Shown: one piece after another, positions 45,129 to 54,993 of the stretch
Position numbering within the stretch: the stretch's first letter is position 1
Layout of the letters: each line of letters begins with the position of its first letter
DNA from: Hyphomicrobiales bacterium
Lineage (GTDB): Bacteria > Pseudomonadota > Alphaproteobacteria > Rhodospirillales > JACKKN01
Direction of reading: 5' to 3'
Length of the DNA stretch: 64,000 nt
Assembly: GCA_024236415.1 (NCBI GenBank)
Contig: JACKKN010000019.1
Location: forward strand, 1-64,000
Notes under the pieces: generated by a model
Seen by the model: only the letters and a program-made list of their open reading frames with translations
What the model was told of the DNA's origin: nothing
Database searches by the model: none
Made by a program: the position numbers and the translations under genes

Positions 45129-46121
45129 TCAGGGCTCCGAAGATAGCACTTTGGCCAGACGAGAGAAGTCCCCATCCGTGCCCGGCAGGCCGAACCGCAG
45201 CCAGGCGGGCCGGGCCGGGAAGGTGCGCACCAGGATGGCGGCGCCGGCCAGGCGCGCGGCCAGGTCCGGCGCCCGGTCGTGGGCGGCCAGCACGAACAGG
45301 TCGGTGCCGCCGACGACGGCGAGCCCGGCGCCGGTCAGCAGGGCCCGCAGGCGCGCCGCGTCGCCGGCCAGGCGGGCCCGCGTTTCGGCGATCCAGGCGC
45401 CGTCGGTCAGGGCGGCGGCGGCGACCTTGGCCGCCGGCCCCGACACCGCCCAGGGGCCCAGGGCCGCGGCCAGGTCGGTGGCCAGGGGCGGGGCGGCGAT
45501 GGCGAAGCCCAGGCGCAGGCCGGCCAGGCCGAAGAACTTGCCGAACGAGCGCAGGACCACCAGGTCGGCCCCGGCCACGTCGCCGGCCAGGGTGGCGTCG
45601 GGGACGACGTCGGCGAAGGCCTCGTCCACCACCACCCGGGTGCCGGCCTGGGCCAGGTCCCGCAGGGCGCCGCCGGGCCAGCGCCGGCCGTCGGGGTTGT
45701 TGGGGTTGACGGCCACCACCACGGCGAAGCCGTCGCCGGGGGCGGGTGGGGCGTCGACCTCGGCGACCCGGTGCCCGGCGGCGCGCCAGGCGGCGGCGTG
45801 CTCGTTGTAGGTGGGGCCGACCACGGCCACCCGCGCCCCGGGCGGGGCCAGGCGCGGCAGCCACTGGATCACCGCCTGGGAACCCGGCGCCGGCACCACG
45901 CAGGCCGGGTCCGGGGCGCCGTAGTACCGCGCGGCGGCGGCGCGCAGGCCGGCCATCATTTCCCGGTCCGGCAGGCGCGCCCAGGTTCGCGGGGCCAGGG
46001 CGGGCAGGGGGTAGGGGCGCGGGTTGATGCCCGTGGACAGGTCCAGCCACCGGTCCGCCGGGATGCCCTGGGCACGCGCCGCCGCGTCGATGCCGCCGCC
46101 GTGGTCGCGCTGCTCCGCCAT
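45129..46121 (-). CDS. cobD: CobD/CobC-type PLP aminotransferase-fold enzyme
   Basis: A protein of 330 residues. The opening HGGGIDAAARAQGIP and LDLSTGINPRPYPLP are hallmarks of threonine-phosphate decarboxylase (CobD in Salmonella, CobC in alphaproteobacteria), which makes (R)-1-aminopropan-2-ol phosphate for cobalamin. PLP residues are visible: the Asn in NPNNPDG, the Asp in VVDEAF and the Lys in SFGKFFGLAGLRLGF. No other cobalamin genes are here; it heads a leftward run with the glutamine-synthetase-like gene. A related decarboxylase in amino-alcohol metabolism is an alternative role. Confidence 0.85.
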   Translation of the reverse strand: MAEQRDHGGGIDAAARAQGIPADRWLDLSTGINPRPYPLPALAPRTWARLPDREMMAGLRAAAARYYGAPDPACVVPAPGSQAVIQWLPRLAPPGARVAVVGPTYNEHAAAWRAAGHRVAEVDAPPAPGDGFAVVVAVNPNNPDGRRWPGGALRDLAQAGTRVVVDEAFADVVPDATLAGDVAGADLVVLRSFGKFFGLAGLRLGFAIAAPPLATDLAAALGPWAVSGPAAKVAAAALTDGAWIAETRARLAGDAARLRALLTGAGLAVVGGTDLFVLAAHDRAPDLAARLAGAAILVRTFPARPAWLRFGLPGTDGDFSRLAKVLSSEP

Positions 46122-46306
46122 GGTTCCGTTCCCGCCTGCCGCGGCCGTCCATCCCGGCCCGGTTCCTGCCGCACAGGGGTATTAGACCAGGGGCCGCGCC
46201 CTGGCGACGGAAAACTGGCGCCGGTGCCCAAAGTGACTGTGTAATAATGTGGTAAATTGCCCGAATTTGTGGCAAATTTCCCGTCCGAGCCCACGGAGGA
46301 ACCTGC
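46122..46306. promoter_or_regulatory. Divergent promoter region with a 20-bp-period direct repeat
   Basis: The 185-bp gap lies between cobD and the EamA gene. GTGGTAAATTGCCCG (46249-46263) and GTGGCAAATTTCCCG (46269-46283) repeat 20 bp apart with two differences. The second copy is part of the inverted repeat AATTTG-TGG-CAAATT (46264-46278). TAATAAT just upstream resembles a plus-strand -10 box, so a bound repressor would block it. Confidence 0.6.
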
Positions 46307-47191
46307 TTGGACCCCCTGATCGCGTTGATGGTGCTGGTGTCGGCGGCCCTGCACCCCCTGTGGAACGCCCTGATCAAGCGCGACGGCCAGCCCGAGGCCG
46401 GGTTCCTGGCCATGATCTGCATGCTGATGGTGCTGGGCGGCACCCATTCGCTGGTGGCCGGCCACGACCTGCTGGCGGCCTGGCGCCACGGGCACCTGAT
46501 CGTCATGTCGGCGGCCGGCCAGGTGCTGTACGGCTCGCTGCTGGCCCTGACCCTGCGCCGCGGCGACCTTTCGACCTACTACCCCATCATCCGCTCGTCG
46601 CCGGTGTTCATCGTCGCCGTGGGCCTGGCCACGGGGGCGAGCTACGGCGCCGTCCTGCTGGCCGGCATCGCCATGGTGGTGGCCGGGGCCTTCTTCCTGC
46701 AGTTCCGGCCCGGGGCGCGCCTGCTGTCCGATCCCGCGACCCTGCTGATGGCCCTGGGCGCCATGGCCGGCACCGGCATCTATTCCATCTCCGACAGCGC
46801 CCTGATGCGCGAGATCGAGCCGCCGGTCCTGTTCTTCTGGATCGAGATCCTGGACCTGCCCTGCCTGGTGGTCGTGTTCACGCTGCTGGCGCGGCGCACC
46901 GGCGGGCCGGGAACGAGCCTGGCCCGGTCGGCGGCGGGCCTGTTCCAGTGGCTGCGCACGCCCCTGCGCTACGCCGCCACGGGGGTGATCTGCTACGCCT
47001 CCTACTTCCTGATCCTGCTGGCCTTCCAGCGCGGCGGCGACGTCGCTGCCGTGGCCGCGGTGCGCCAGGCGTCGATCCCGTTCTCGGTGCTGATCGGCGG
47101 CCTGTGGCTGAAGGAGGCGCGGCTGGTGCAGCGCCTGGCCGCCTCGGCGGTGCTGGCGGCCGGCATCGTCGTCATCGTCCTGTCGCCTTGA
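46307..47191 (+). CDS. EamA/DMT-family transporter (phosphonate-associated type)
   Basis: A protein of 294 residues with about ten membrane helices. The TTG start follows GGAGGA by 6 nt. The two EamA halves (about 5-130 and 150-292) are visible, with LIALMVLVSAALHPLWNALI at the start and FQRGGDVAAVAAVRQASIPF in the second half. This EamA subtype, including the STYYPIIRSSPV block, is one I associate with phosphonate-use gene clusters. It lies 28 nt before a PbfA-like PLP enzyme gene, which supports uptake or export in aminophosphonate metabolism. The substrate is not shown by sequence. Confidence 0.85.
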   Translation: MDPLIALMVLVSAALHPLWNALIKRDGQPEAGFLAMICMLMVLGGTHSLVAGHDLLAAWRHGHLIVMSAAGQVLYGSLLALTLRRGDLSTYYPIIRSSPVFIVAVGLATGASYGAVLLAGIAMVVAGAFFLQFRPGARLLSDPATLLMALGAMAGTGIYSISDSALMREIEPPVLFFWIEILDLPCLVVVFTLLARRTGGPGTSLARSAAGLFQWLRTPLRYAATGVICYASYFLILLAFQRGGDVAAVAAVRQASIPFSVLIGGLWLKEARLVQRLAASAVLAAGIVVIVLSP

Positions 47192-47219
47192 ATCCCTATC
47201 CTGTGCCCGGAGGCCCGCC

Positions 47220-48623
47220 ATGACCCCGTCCCACCGTCCCGGCCGCGAGCCCGCCTTCTCCGAGGGCGACAGCAACCTGAGCCCGCGCCGCGACGCCTGG
47301 GCCCGCGCCCACCGCGGCCCGGCCGGCGCGGCCATGGTCGCCGCCGACGCCGCCCACTTCCTGCACCAGTCCCTGTCCACCCCCTGCCTGACCGGCCTGC
47401 GCCGGGCCGAGGGCATCTGGATCGAGGACGCCGACGGGCGACGGTACATGGATTTTCACGGCAACAATGTGCACCACATCGGGTACGGCCACCCGCGCCT
47501 GGTCGCGGCGGTGAAGGCGCAGATGGACGAGCTGCCGTTCTCGCCGCGGCGCTTCACCAACGAACCGGCCATCGAGCTGGCGCGCGAACTGGCGCGGATC
47601 GCGCCCGGCGACCTGGACAGGGTGCTGCTGGCCACCGGCGGCTCGGACGCCATCGAGATGGCCATGAAGATCGCCCGTGCCGCCACCGGCCGGTTCAAGA
47701 CCGTCTCGTTCTGGGATTCGTTCCACGGCGCCGGGTTCGGCGCCGTCAGTGTCGGCGGCGAGGAGCTGTTCCGCTCCGGCCCCGTGGGCCCGCTGCTGCC
47801 CGGCGCCGGGCACGTGGCGCCGTTCGCCTGCTACCGCTGCCCCTACGGCTACCGCGACCGGGACGGGGCGCCCGACCTGGACGCCTGCGGCATGGCCTGC
47901 GCCAACATGGTGCGCTACGTGCTGGAAAAGGAGCGCGACGTGGCCGCGGTCATCGCCGAGCCCCTGCGCGCCGTGCCCTACGTGCCGCCGCCCGGGTTCT
48001 GGCAGGCGGTGCGCCGGGCCTGCGACGACCACGGCGCGCTGCTGATCTTCGACGAGATCCCCAACGGCCTGGGCAAGACCGGGCGCATGTTCGCCAGCGA
48101 GCATTTCGGCGTGGTGCCCGACATGGTGGCCGTGGGCAAGGCGCTCGGCGGCGGCATGCTGCCCATCGCCGCCCTCATCGCCCGGCCGGGGCTGGACGTA
48201 CTGGCCGACCGGGCCGTGGGCCACTACACCCACGAGAAGAACCCGGTCACGGCGCGGGCCGCCCTGACCACCCTGCGCATCATCGCCGACGAGGGGCTGG
48301 TGGCCAACGCGGCCCGGGTCGGCGCCCGCGCGCTGGATCGCCTGCGCGCCATGAAGGACCGCCACCGGGCCATCGGCGACGTGCGCGGCCTGGGCCTGGT
48401 GCTGGGGGTCGAGCTGGTGGCCGACCGGGCCACCAAGGCGCCGGCCGCGGACCTGGCCGACCGGGTCCTGTACAACTGCCTGGGGCGGGGGCTCAGCTTC
48501 AAGACCACCTTCGGCAACGTGCTGACCCTGACCCCGCCGCTGGTGACCACCGCGGTGGACATGGACCGGGCCCTGGACATCCTGGAAAACGCCCTGGCCG
48601 AGGAGACGGCGGCGCAGACGTGA
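47220..48623 (+). CDS. pbfA: Class III PLP enzyme, PbfA-like (hydroxy-aminoethylphosphonate ammonia-lyase candidate)
   Basis: A protein of 467 residues of the class III aminotransferase fold. PLP features: GGSDAIEMAMKIAR, a WDSFHGAGFGAVS stacking segment, IFDEIPNGLGKTGRMFASEH (Asp for PLP nitrogen) and Lys in VAVGKALGGGML. The N-terminal block FLHQSLSTPCLTGLRRAEG and the DFHGNNVHHIGYGHPR block recall (R)-1-hydroxy-2-aminoethylphosphonate ammonia-lyase (PbfA), which makes phosphonoacetaldehyde. An ordinary aminotransferase is the alternative. It is 28 nt downstream of an EamA transporter; phnX, phnY or phnA genes are not in the window. Confidence 0.75.
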   Translation: MTPSHRPGREPAFSEGDSNLSPRRDAWARAHRGPAGAAMVAADAAHFLHQSLSTPCLTGLRRAEGIWIEDADGRRYMDFHGNNVHHIGYGHPRLVAAVKAQMDELPFSPRRFTNEPAIELARELARIAPGDLDRVLLATGGSDAIEMAMKIARAATGRFKTVSFWDSFHGAGFGAVSVGGEELFRSGPVGPLLPGAGHVAPFACYRCPYGYRDRDGAPDLDACGMACANMVRYVLEKERDVAAVIAEPLRAVPYVPPPGFWQAVRRACDDHGALLIFDEIPNGLGKTGRMFASEHFGVVPDMVAVGKALGGGMLPIAALIARPGLDVLADRAVGHYTHEKNPVTARAALTTLRIIADEGLVANAARVGARALDRLRAMKDRHRAIGDVRGLGLVLGVELVADRATKAPAADLADRVLYNCLGRGLSFKTTFGNVLTLTPPLVTTAVDMDRALDILENALAEETAAQT

Positions 48624-48821
48624 CAAGACGAACAAACCTGCGACTTGGGCGTGACTGGCGGCGCGGCAACGGGGTCTGCGATTTTACTTTTCATTCTCAA
48701 ATAAAGCTGCCAGATTTGCTTGGGCGGTCGGCCGCGGCCGCCTTTCTGGCTGGGTTGCGCCCATGGTCGACAGGACCGCTGCCCCGCCCCGCCGCCGTGA
48801 CCGGCGAGGGGACGGGCCGAC

Positions 48822-49040
48822 ATGAAGCTGGCGAAGATGTACGTGACCGACGCCGCGTCGCGGCGCCGGTGCTGCGAAACCTTGATCCAGACCGAACTGG
48901 GAACCTATTTCATCCTGGCCGAGGACATGGCCACGGGCGACGTGCGCTCGCGCCGCATTTCGCCCGACGAGGCGACCCGGTTCCTGGCCGCCGCCGAGCG
49001 GGCCGCCGGCGCCCCCGAGGAGACCGCGTCCTATCGCTGA
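48822..49040 (+). CDS. Small protein of unknown function
   Basis: A protein of 72 residues, starting MKLAKMYVTDAASRRRCCET. It has GC-rich third positions like its neighbours and a weak AGGGG site about 10 nt upstream. It contains LIQTELGTYFILAEDMATGD and a helical Ala-rich tail, and looks like a small cytosolic single-domain protein. I recognise no family. It converges on the SiaB-like gene with a 15-nt gap. The 198 bp before it contain an AT-richer patch (48680-48720) that could be its promoter. Confidence 0.6.
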   Translation: MKLAKMYVTDAASRRRCCETLIQTELGTYFILAEDMATGDVRSRRISPDEATRFLAAAERAAGAPEETASYR

Positions 49041-49055
49041 GCCGGGCGGGCGCCC

Positions 49056-49613
49056 TCAGCCGACCTTGGCCCTAAGGCCGAAATAGGCGTGCCGGTCGTC
49101 GACGTCGACGAAATCGAACTCGATGCCGTTGGTGGAGCGGCGGGCGATCTCGATGAAGCCCAGTCCGACGGAGGTGCCGTTCATGGGCACCTCGTCGCGC
49201 AGGGTCTGGCGGTAAAGCTGCTTCAGCCCGTCCTGGTCCTGAGTCTTCAGGTGCTCCAGCGACGCGCGCAGGCGCCCCACGTCCTCCTTGCGCACCAGGT
49301 TGCCGCTGGCGACGAAATAGCCGTCGCCGGAGCGCCCGATGGCCACCGAGCCGCTGCGCAATTCCTGCTCCGCCACCCCCTCGGCGCCATGCTCGACGGC
49401 GGCCGAATGGCGGATGATGTTCTGCACCTCCTCGACCAGGACGGAGAACACGTTGCGCGCCTTGCGGCTGTCCTGGAATTCCATGGTCAGCTTGGCCTTG
49501 ACGGCGTTGCCCAGGCCCGTGAGGACTTCCTCGTTCAGGTAGCCGTCGTAGAAAAAAATGACGTTGTCGGCGGCAAGCTGCTGTCGCAGACCGTCGGTTT
49601 CCTCAGCCAGCAT
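49056..49613 (-). CDS. siaB: SiaB-family protein kinase-like protein
   Basis: A protein of 185 residues. VIFFYDGYLNEEVLTGLGNA, NVFSVLVEEVQNIIRHSA and NGTSVGLGFIEIARRSTNGI match the SiaB family, a GHKL-like kinase that phosphorylates SiaC in the SiaABCD pathway controlling a diguanylate cyclase and biofilm growth. The N-box-like EEVQNIIRHS and a Gly-rich TSVGLGFIE are in place. No SiaA, SiaC or SiaD gene is adjacent, which is unusual. It stands alone on the minus strand with a 432-bp upstream region. Confidence 0.82.
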   Translation of the reverse strand: MLAEETDGLRQQLAADNVIFFYDGYLNEEVLTGLGNAVKAKLTMEFQDSRKARNVFSVLVEEVQNIIRHSAAVEHGAEGVAEQELRSGSVAIGRSGDGYFVASGNLVRKEDVGRLRASLEHLKTQDQDGLKQLYRQTLRDEVPMNGTSVGLGFIEIARRSTNGIEFDFVDVDDRHAYFGLRAKVG

Positions 49614-50045
49614 GGCCCAACCCCACCTTGCGCCGGCGTCGTGGTCGCGCCGGTCGCCCTCCGATAAACGTCGCCGGACGGTGTCGGGGGCCGGGCCCCA
49701 CCAGTGTCCGGCGCAGGGTTGTTATATTTGTTTTCCCTGCGAACAGAACTATACCACCCAACCCCGGGTTTCCGCCAGACCGTCCGTGCCCCTGCTGTGA
49801 CGTTTGCCGCGCTATTCGCTTGCAACGGACGCCGTTTCTGCTACAACGCGGTCCTCGGAACGGACATGGATGCCATGCAGCACCTTCGGGCCCAGCGACG
49901 ACGAATGATCCCGCGCTCCACGCGCGCCTGATCGCGCCTGCCCGCCTTCCGCCCCTTCCGAACATCCAGCCCCTACGGACGGCACCCCGGGACGCGACGG
50001 CCGCGCCGCCTCCGCCACCTCGACCATGCCTGGGACCCGACCGCC
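49614..50045. other. 432-bp intergenic region with an AT-rich promoter island
   Basis: I see no convincing gene here. An AT-rich island (about 49718-49757, with TTGTTATATTTGTTTT and AACTATACC) stands out from GC-rich surroundings and can be read as promoters on both strands, including a minus-strand TATAGT (49753-49748) for the SiaB-like gene. A 21-codon open frame (49866-49931) is not supported by a ribosome site. Confidence 0.5.
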
Positions 50046-50573
50046 ATGTTTCACCTGACTCCGCAACAGACCGACGACGCCGCCGCCGTTTCCGCGCTCC
50101 TCGACCGGGCCTTCGGCCCCGGGCGCAAGGCCAAGACCTCGTATACCTTCCGCCGCGGCCTGGCGCCGGTGCACGGCCTCAGCTTCGTCGCCCGCGAGCA
50201 CGGGGTGGTGGTGGGCACCATCCGCTACTGGCCGGTGCGGGTGGCCGGCGACGGGGCGGCGGTGCCGGCCTTGCTGCTGGGCCCGGTGGCCGTGGAGCCG
50301 GTGCGCCAGGGGGAGGGCATGGGCGTCGAGCTGATCCGCCACACCCTGCGCCTGGCCGCCGCGGCCGGGCACCGGGTGGTGCTGCTGGTGGGCGACGCCG
50401 ACTACTACGGCCGCTTCGGCTTCGAGCCGGCGGCGCCGCTCGGCATCGCCATGCCCGGCCAGCCGGACCGGCTGATGGTGCGCGAGCTGGTTCCGGGCGC
50501 CCTGGACGGCCTGCGCGGCACGGTCGTCCACTGGGGGTGTCTTCGACGGGGCGCCGCCGCCCGCGCCGCCTGA
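50046..50573 (+). CDS. GNAT-family N-acetyltransferase (YhbS-like)
   Basis: A protein of 175 residues. The GNAT core is clear: LLDRAFGPGRKAKTSYTFRR, LSFVAREHGVVVGTIRYWPV, LLLGPVAVEPVRQGEGMGVE (acetyl-CoA loop QGEGMG) and VLLVGDADYYGRFGFEPA. The YYGRFGF motif is typical of the YhbS group. It should transfer an acetyl group from acetyl-CoA to an amine; the substrate is unknown. It ends with an Ala/Arg-rich tail. It stands between the SiaB upstream region and an acyl-CoA ligase gene that has its own promoter. Confidence 0.88.
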   Translation: MFHLTPQQTDDAAAVSALLDRAFGPGRKAKTSYTFRRGLAPVHGLSFVAREHGVVVGTIRYWPVRVAGDGAAVPALLLGPVAVEPVRQGEGMGVELIRHTLRLAAAAGHRVVLLVGDADYYGRFGFEPAAPLGIAMPGQPDRLMVRELVPGALDGLRGTVVHWGCLRRGAAARAA

Positions 50574-50657
50574 GACCGGCGCCGGATTCGGCGGCCGGCC
50601 CGCCTGACGGGGCCGGCGGTCGCCGCACTTTTTGCCCCGGTGGGGCCGCGCTATGCA

Positions 50658-50685
50658 TTGACTGTCCCCCGCACCGGGATACTCT
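50658..50685 (+). promoter_or_regulatory. Sigma-70-type promoter for the second acyl-CoA ligase
   Basis: TTGACT (50658-50663) and TACTCT (50680-50685) are separated by 16 bp. The spot is 42 bp before the start codon at 50728. The -35 matches consensus well and the -10 is weaker. Confidence 0.5.
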
Positions 50686-50727
50686 GTGTGCAACCAAAAG
50701 CACACGAAACCCAAAGGGAGGGATACC

Positions 50728-52365
<1,638 letters not shown>

Positions 52366-52483
52366 GGTCAAGGCGGCGGCCCCCGGGGTTCCCCGGCCAC
52401 CCCGGCGGCCGCCCCGCAGGCCGCCGCCCGCGACCCTGGCTGAACCGGCGGACCGCATCCGCGGCCCCGCCCCCGGGCAAGCC

Positions 52484-52564
52484 AAAAAAGGTGCCGGGCA
52501 CCTTTTATTATTTCAAATTTGTTGTACAAATCTTTTCGAATAAAAGGTGCCTGGCACCTTTTTT
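52484..52564. repeat. AT-rich 81-bp REP/MITE-like element with 26-bp inverted ends
   Basis: The left arm (52484-52509) and right arm (52539-52564) are reverse complements with one mismatch. Each arm is itself a palindrome built on AAAAGGTGCC-N-GGCACCTTTT. The 29-bp core holds a further inverted repeat, ATTTGT-TGT-ACAAAT (52517-52531). Base composition is about 35% GC in a 70% GC surrounding. Similar GGTGCC-N-GGCACC palindromes occur near REP-associated transposases in my memory. It sits between convergent genes and its T-runs could terminate transcription both ways. Confidence 0.82.
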
Positions 52565-52573
52565 CGGGAGGGG

Positions 52574-54655
52574 TTAGCCGGAGCGGAGGGATTTGACCAC
52601 GGCGTCGCGCTCGAACAGGTACAGCAGGGTGCGCAGGGCGGTGCCGCGGGGGGTCTTCAGGTCCGGGTCGCGGTCCAGGATCAGCCGGGCATCGTCGCGG
52701 GCGGCCTGCAGGAGGTCGGCGTGGGCCGCCAGGTCGGCCAGGCGGAAGTCGGGCAGGCCGCTCTGGCGGGTGCCCAGCAGCTCGCCGGCGCCCCTCAAAC
52801 GCAAATCCTCCTCGGCGATGCGGAAGCCGTCGTCGGTCTCGCGCAGGATGGTCAGGCGCGCCTTGGCCGTGTCGCCCAGCGGCGGGGCGTACATGAGCAG
52901 GCAGGTGGATTCCCGGGCGCCGCGGCCGATGCGGCCGCGCAACTGGTGCAGCTGGGCGAGGCCGAACCGCTCGGCGTGCTCGATGACCATGACCGTGGCC
53001 GCCGGCACGTCCACCCCCACCTCGACCACCGTGGTGGCCACCAGGATGTCCACGTCCCCATCCGCGAAGGCGGCCATGGCGGCGTCCTTGTCGCGGGCCT
53101 TCATGCGGCCGTGCACCAGCGCCGCCCGGTCGCCGAACAGGCGCGCCAGGTGGCCGTGCCGCTCCTCGGCGGCGGCCAGGTCCAGGGTCTCGGACTCCTC
53201 GACCAGGGGGCAGATCCAGAACACCTTGGCGCCGCCGTCCAGCGCCCGGGCCACGGCCGCCACCACCTCGTCCAGCCGCTCGGCGGGCAGGGCCACGGTC
53301 TTGACCGGCTTGCGCCCGGCCGGCTTCTCCAGCAGGCGCGACACGTCCATGTCGCCATAGGCGGTAAGCATCAGCGTGCGCGGGATGGGGGTGGCGGTCA
53401 TGACCAGCACGTCCACCGCCCGGCCCTTGCCGGTCAGGGCCAGGCGCTGGTGCACGCCGAAGCGGTGCTGCTCGTCGATCACCGCCAGGGCCAGGTCGTG
53501 GAAATCCACGTCGGACTGGAACAGGGCGTGGGTGCCGACGACCAGGTGGATGGAGCCGTCGGCCAGGCCGGCCAGCACCGCGTCCCGGGTCCGGCCCTTG
53601 TCGCGGCTGGTCAGCAGGGCCACGGCCAGGCCCGCCTCGCGGGCCAGGGGCTCGATGGTGGCCCAGTGCTGGCGGGCCAGGATCTCGGTCGGCGCCATCA
53701 GGGCGGCCTGGGCGCCGCACTCGACGGCGTTGACCATGGCCAGCAGGGCGACCACGGTCTTGCCGGCGCCCACGTCGCCCTGCAGCAGGCGCAGCATGGC
53801 CATGTCCGAGGCCATGTCGGCGCCGATCTCGCGCAGGGCCACCTCCTGGGACGGGGTCAGGGCGAAGGGCAGGGCGTCGCGCACCTTCTGCCGCAGCTCG
53901 CCGCCGCCGCTGAGCGGCCGGCCCTTGACCCGGCGCAGGCTGCGCCGCACCAGGGCCAGGGCGAGCTGGTTGGCCAGCAGCTCGTCGTAGGCCAGGCGGG
54001 CGCGGTCCGGGGTCGCCGGCTCCAGGTCGGCGGCGTCGCCGGGGGCGTGGACGGCCAGGATGCAGTCGTGCCAGGGCCGCCAGCCGTTCTGCCTGAGGAA
54101 CGCCGCGTCCTGCCATTCGGGCAGGTCCGGGGCCCGTTCCAGCGCCCCCTTGACGGCCCGGTTCATGACCTTGAGCGACAGGCCGGCGGTGAGCGGATAG
54201 ACCGGCTCCACCGTCTGCAGGTCGGCCAGGTCCTTCAGCTCGCCGACGTGGTCGGGGTGGCTCATCTGCCGCTCGCCGCCGAAGGACTCGACCCGGCCGC
54301 TGACCACCCGCACCTCGCCCTCGGGCAGGGTGCGGCGCAGGTAGTCGGGGCGGCCGTGGAAGAACACCAGGGTCAGGAACCCGGTGTCGTCGGAACAGCG
54401 CACCCGATAGGGCTGGCGCGGCCCGCGCCCGGGCTGGTGCTGGTCGACGCGGACGGTGAGGGTGGCGATGGCGCCGACCTCGGCCTCGGCCACCTTGGGG
54501 GCGTAGCGGCGGTCGATGATCCCCGTGGGCAGGTGCCACAGCAGGTCGACCACGTGGCCGCCGGCCACCTTCTCGACCAGCTTGCCGACCTTGGGCCCGA
54601 CCCCCTTCAGGTCCGTGGGGGCGGCGAACAGGGGGAACAGGATTTCCGGACGCAT
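52574..54655 (-). CDS. recG: ATP-dependent DNA helicase RecG
   Basis: A protein of 693 residues starting at ATG 54655 (MRPEILFPLFAAPTDLKGVG). The N-terminal wedge/OB domain (about 50-200) is followed by helicase lobes: Walker A LLQGDVGAGKTVVALLAM, DEQH box VIDEQHRFGVHQR, motif III VMTATPIPRTL, then TTVVEVGVDVPAATVMVIEH and the motif VI block LHQLRGRIGRGARESTC. The C-terminal GELLGTRQSGLPDFRLADL is typical of RecG. It remodels stalled replication forks. It is monocistronic here, divergent from sdhE with 79 bp between the starts. Confidence 0.96.
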   Translation of the reverse strand: MRPEILFPLFAAPTDLKGVGPKVGKLVEKVAGGHVVDLLWHLPTGIIDRRYAPKVAEAEVGAIATLTVRVDQHQPGRGPRQPYRVRCSDDTGFLTLVFFHGRPDYLRRTLPEGEVRVVSGRVESFGGERQMSHPDHVGELKDLADLQTVEPVYPLTAGLSLKVMNRAVKGALERAPDLPEWQDAAFLRQNGWRPWHDCILAVHAPGDAADLEPATPDRARLAYDELLANQLALALVRRSLRRVKGRPLSGGGELRQKVRDALPFALTPSQEVALREIGADMASDMAMLRLLQGDVGAGKTVVALLAMVNAVECGAQAALMAPTEILARQHWATIEPLAREAGLAVALLTSRDKGRTRDAVLAGLADGSIHLVVGTHALFQSDVDFHDLALAVIDEQHRFGVHQRLALTGKGRAVDVLVMTATPIPRTLMLTAYGDMDVSRLLEKPAGRKPVKTVALPAERLDEVVAAVARALDGGAKVFWICPLVEESETLDLAAAEERHGHLARLFGDRAALVHGRMKARDKDAAMAAFADGDVDILVATTVVEVGVDVPAATVMVIEHAERFGLAQLHQLRGRIGRGARESTCLLMYAPPLGDTAKARLTILRETDDGFRIAEEDLRLRGAGELLGTRQSGLPDFRLADLAAHADLLQAARDDARLILDRDPDLKTPRGTALRTLLYLFERDAVVKSLRSG

Positions 54656-54734
54656 GGGCGCAGGCCGTGGCTGACAGGGACGACGGAAGCCACTATACCC
54701 TAGTGCCCGACCGCTCGACAGGTTGAGACAACCC

Positions 54735-54989
54735 ATGGACGACAAGCGACGCAAGCGCCTGCGCTTCCGCTGCCACCATTGCGGCATGCACGAGAACGAC
54801 ATCCTGTTCGGCCGCCTGGCCGACCGCCACCTGGCGGCCATGGACGACGGCCAGCTGACCCGCCTGGAAGCCCTGCTGGAGCAGAACGACGTCGATCTGT
54901 TCAACTGGATCACCGGCACCGCGCCGGTGCCGGCGGACTTCGACCATGACGTAATGGGTTTGTTGCAGGACATCAACAAAGAACTGTAG
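54735..54989 (+). CDS. sdhE: SdhE-like flavinylation factor with an altered RGxxE motif
   Basis: A protein of 84 residues (MDDKRRKRLRFRCHHCGMHE). The fold is SdhE (DUF339): ENDILFGRLADRHLAAMDDG, LEALLEQNDVDLFNWITG and a C-terminal acidic helix. SdhE helps attach FAD to succinate dehydrogenase. The usual RGxxE motif, here expected as HRGMKE, reads CGMHE, so the Arg is replaced by Cys and a CHHC pair appears. It lies 4 nt before the mfd start, so the two are translationally linked. The succinate dehydrogenase genes are not in the window. Confidence 0.9.
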   Translation: MDDKRRKRLRFRCHHCGMHENDILFGRLADRHLAAMDDGQLTRLEALLEQNDVDLFNWITGTAPVPADFDHDVMGLLQDINKEL

Positions 54990-54993
54990 TTCG

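Noticed and set aside
49704..49931. A short plus-strand open frame upstream of the GNAT gene
   Set aside because: No ribosome site, overlaps the AT-rich promoter island and has no coding-like composition.
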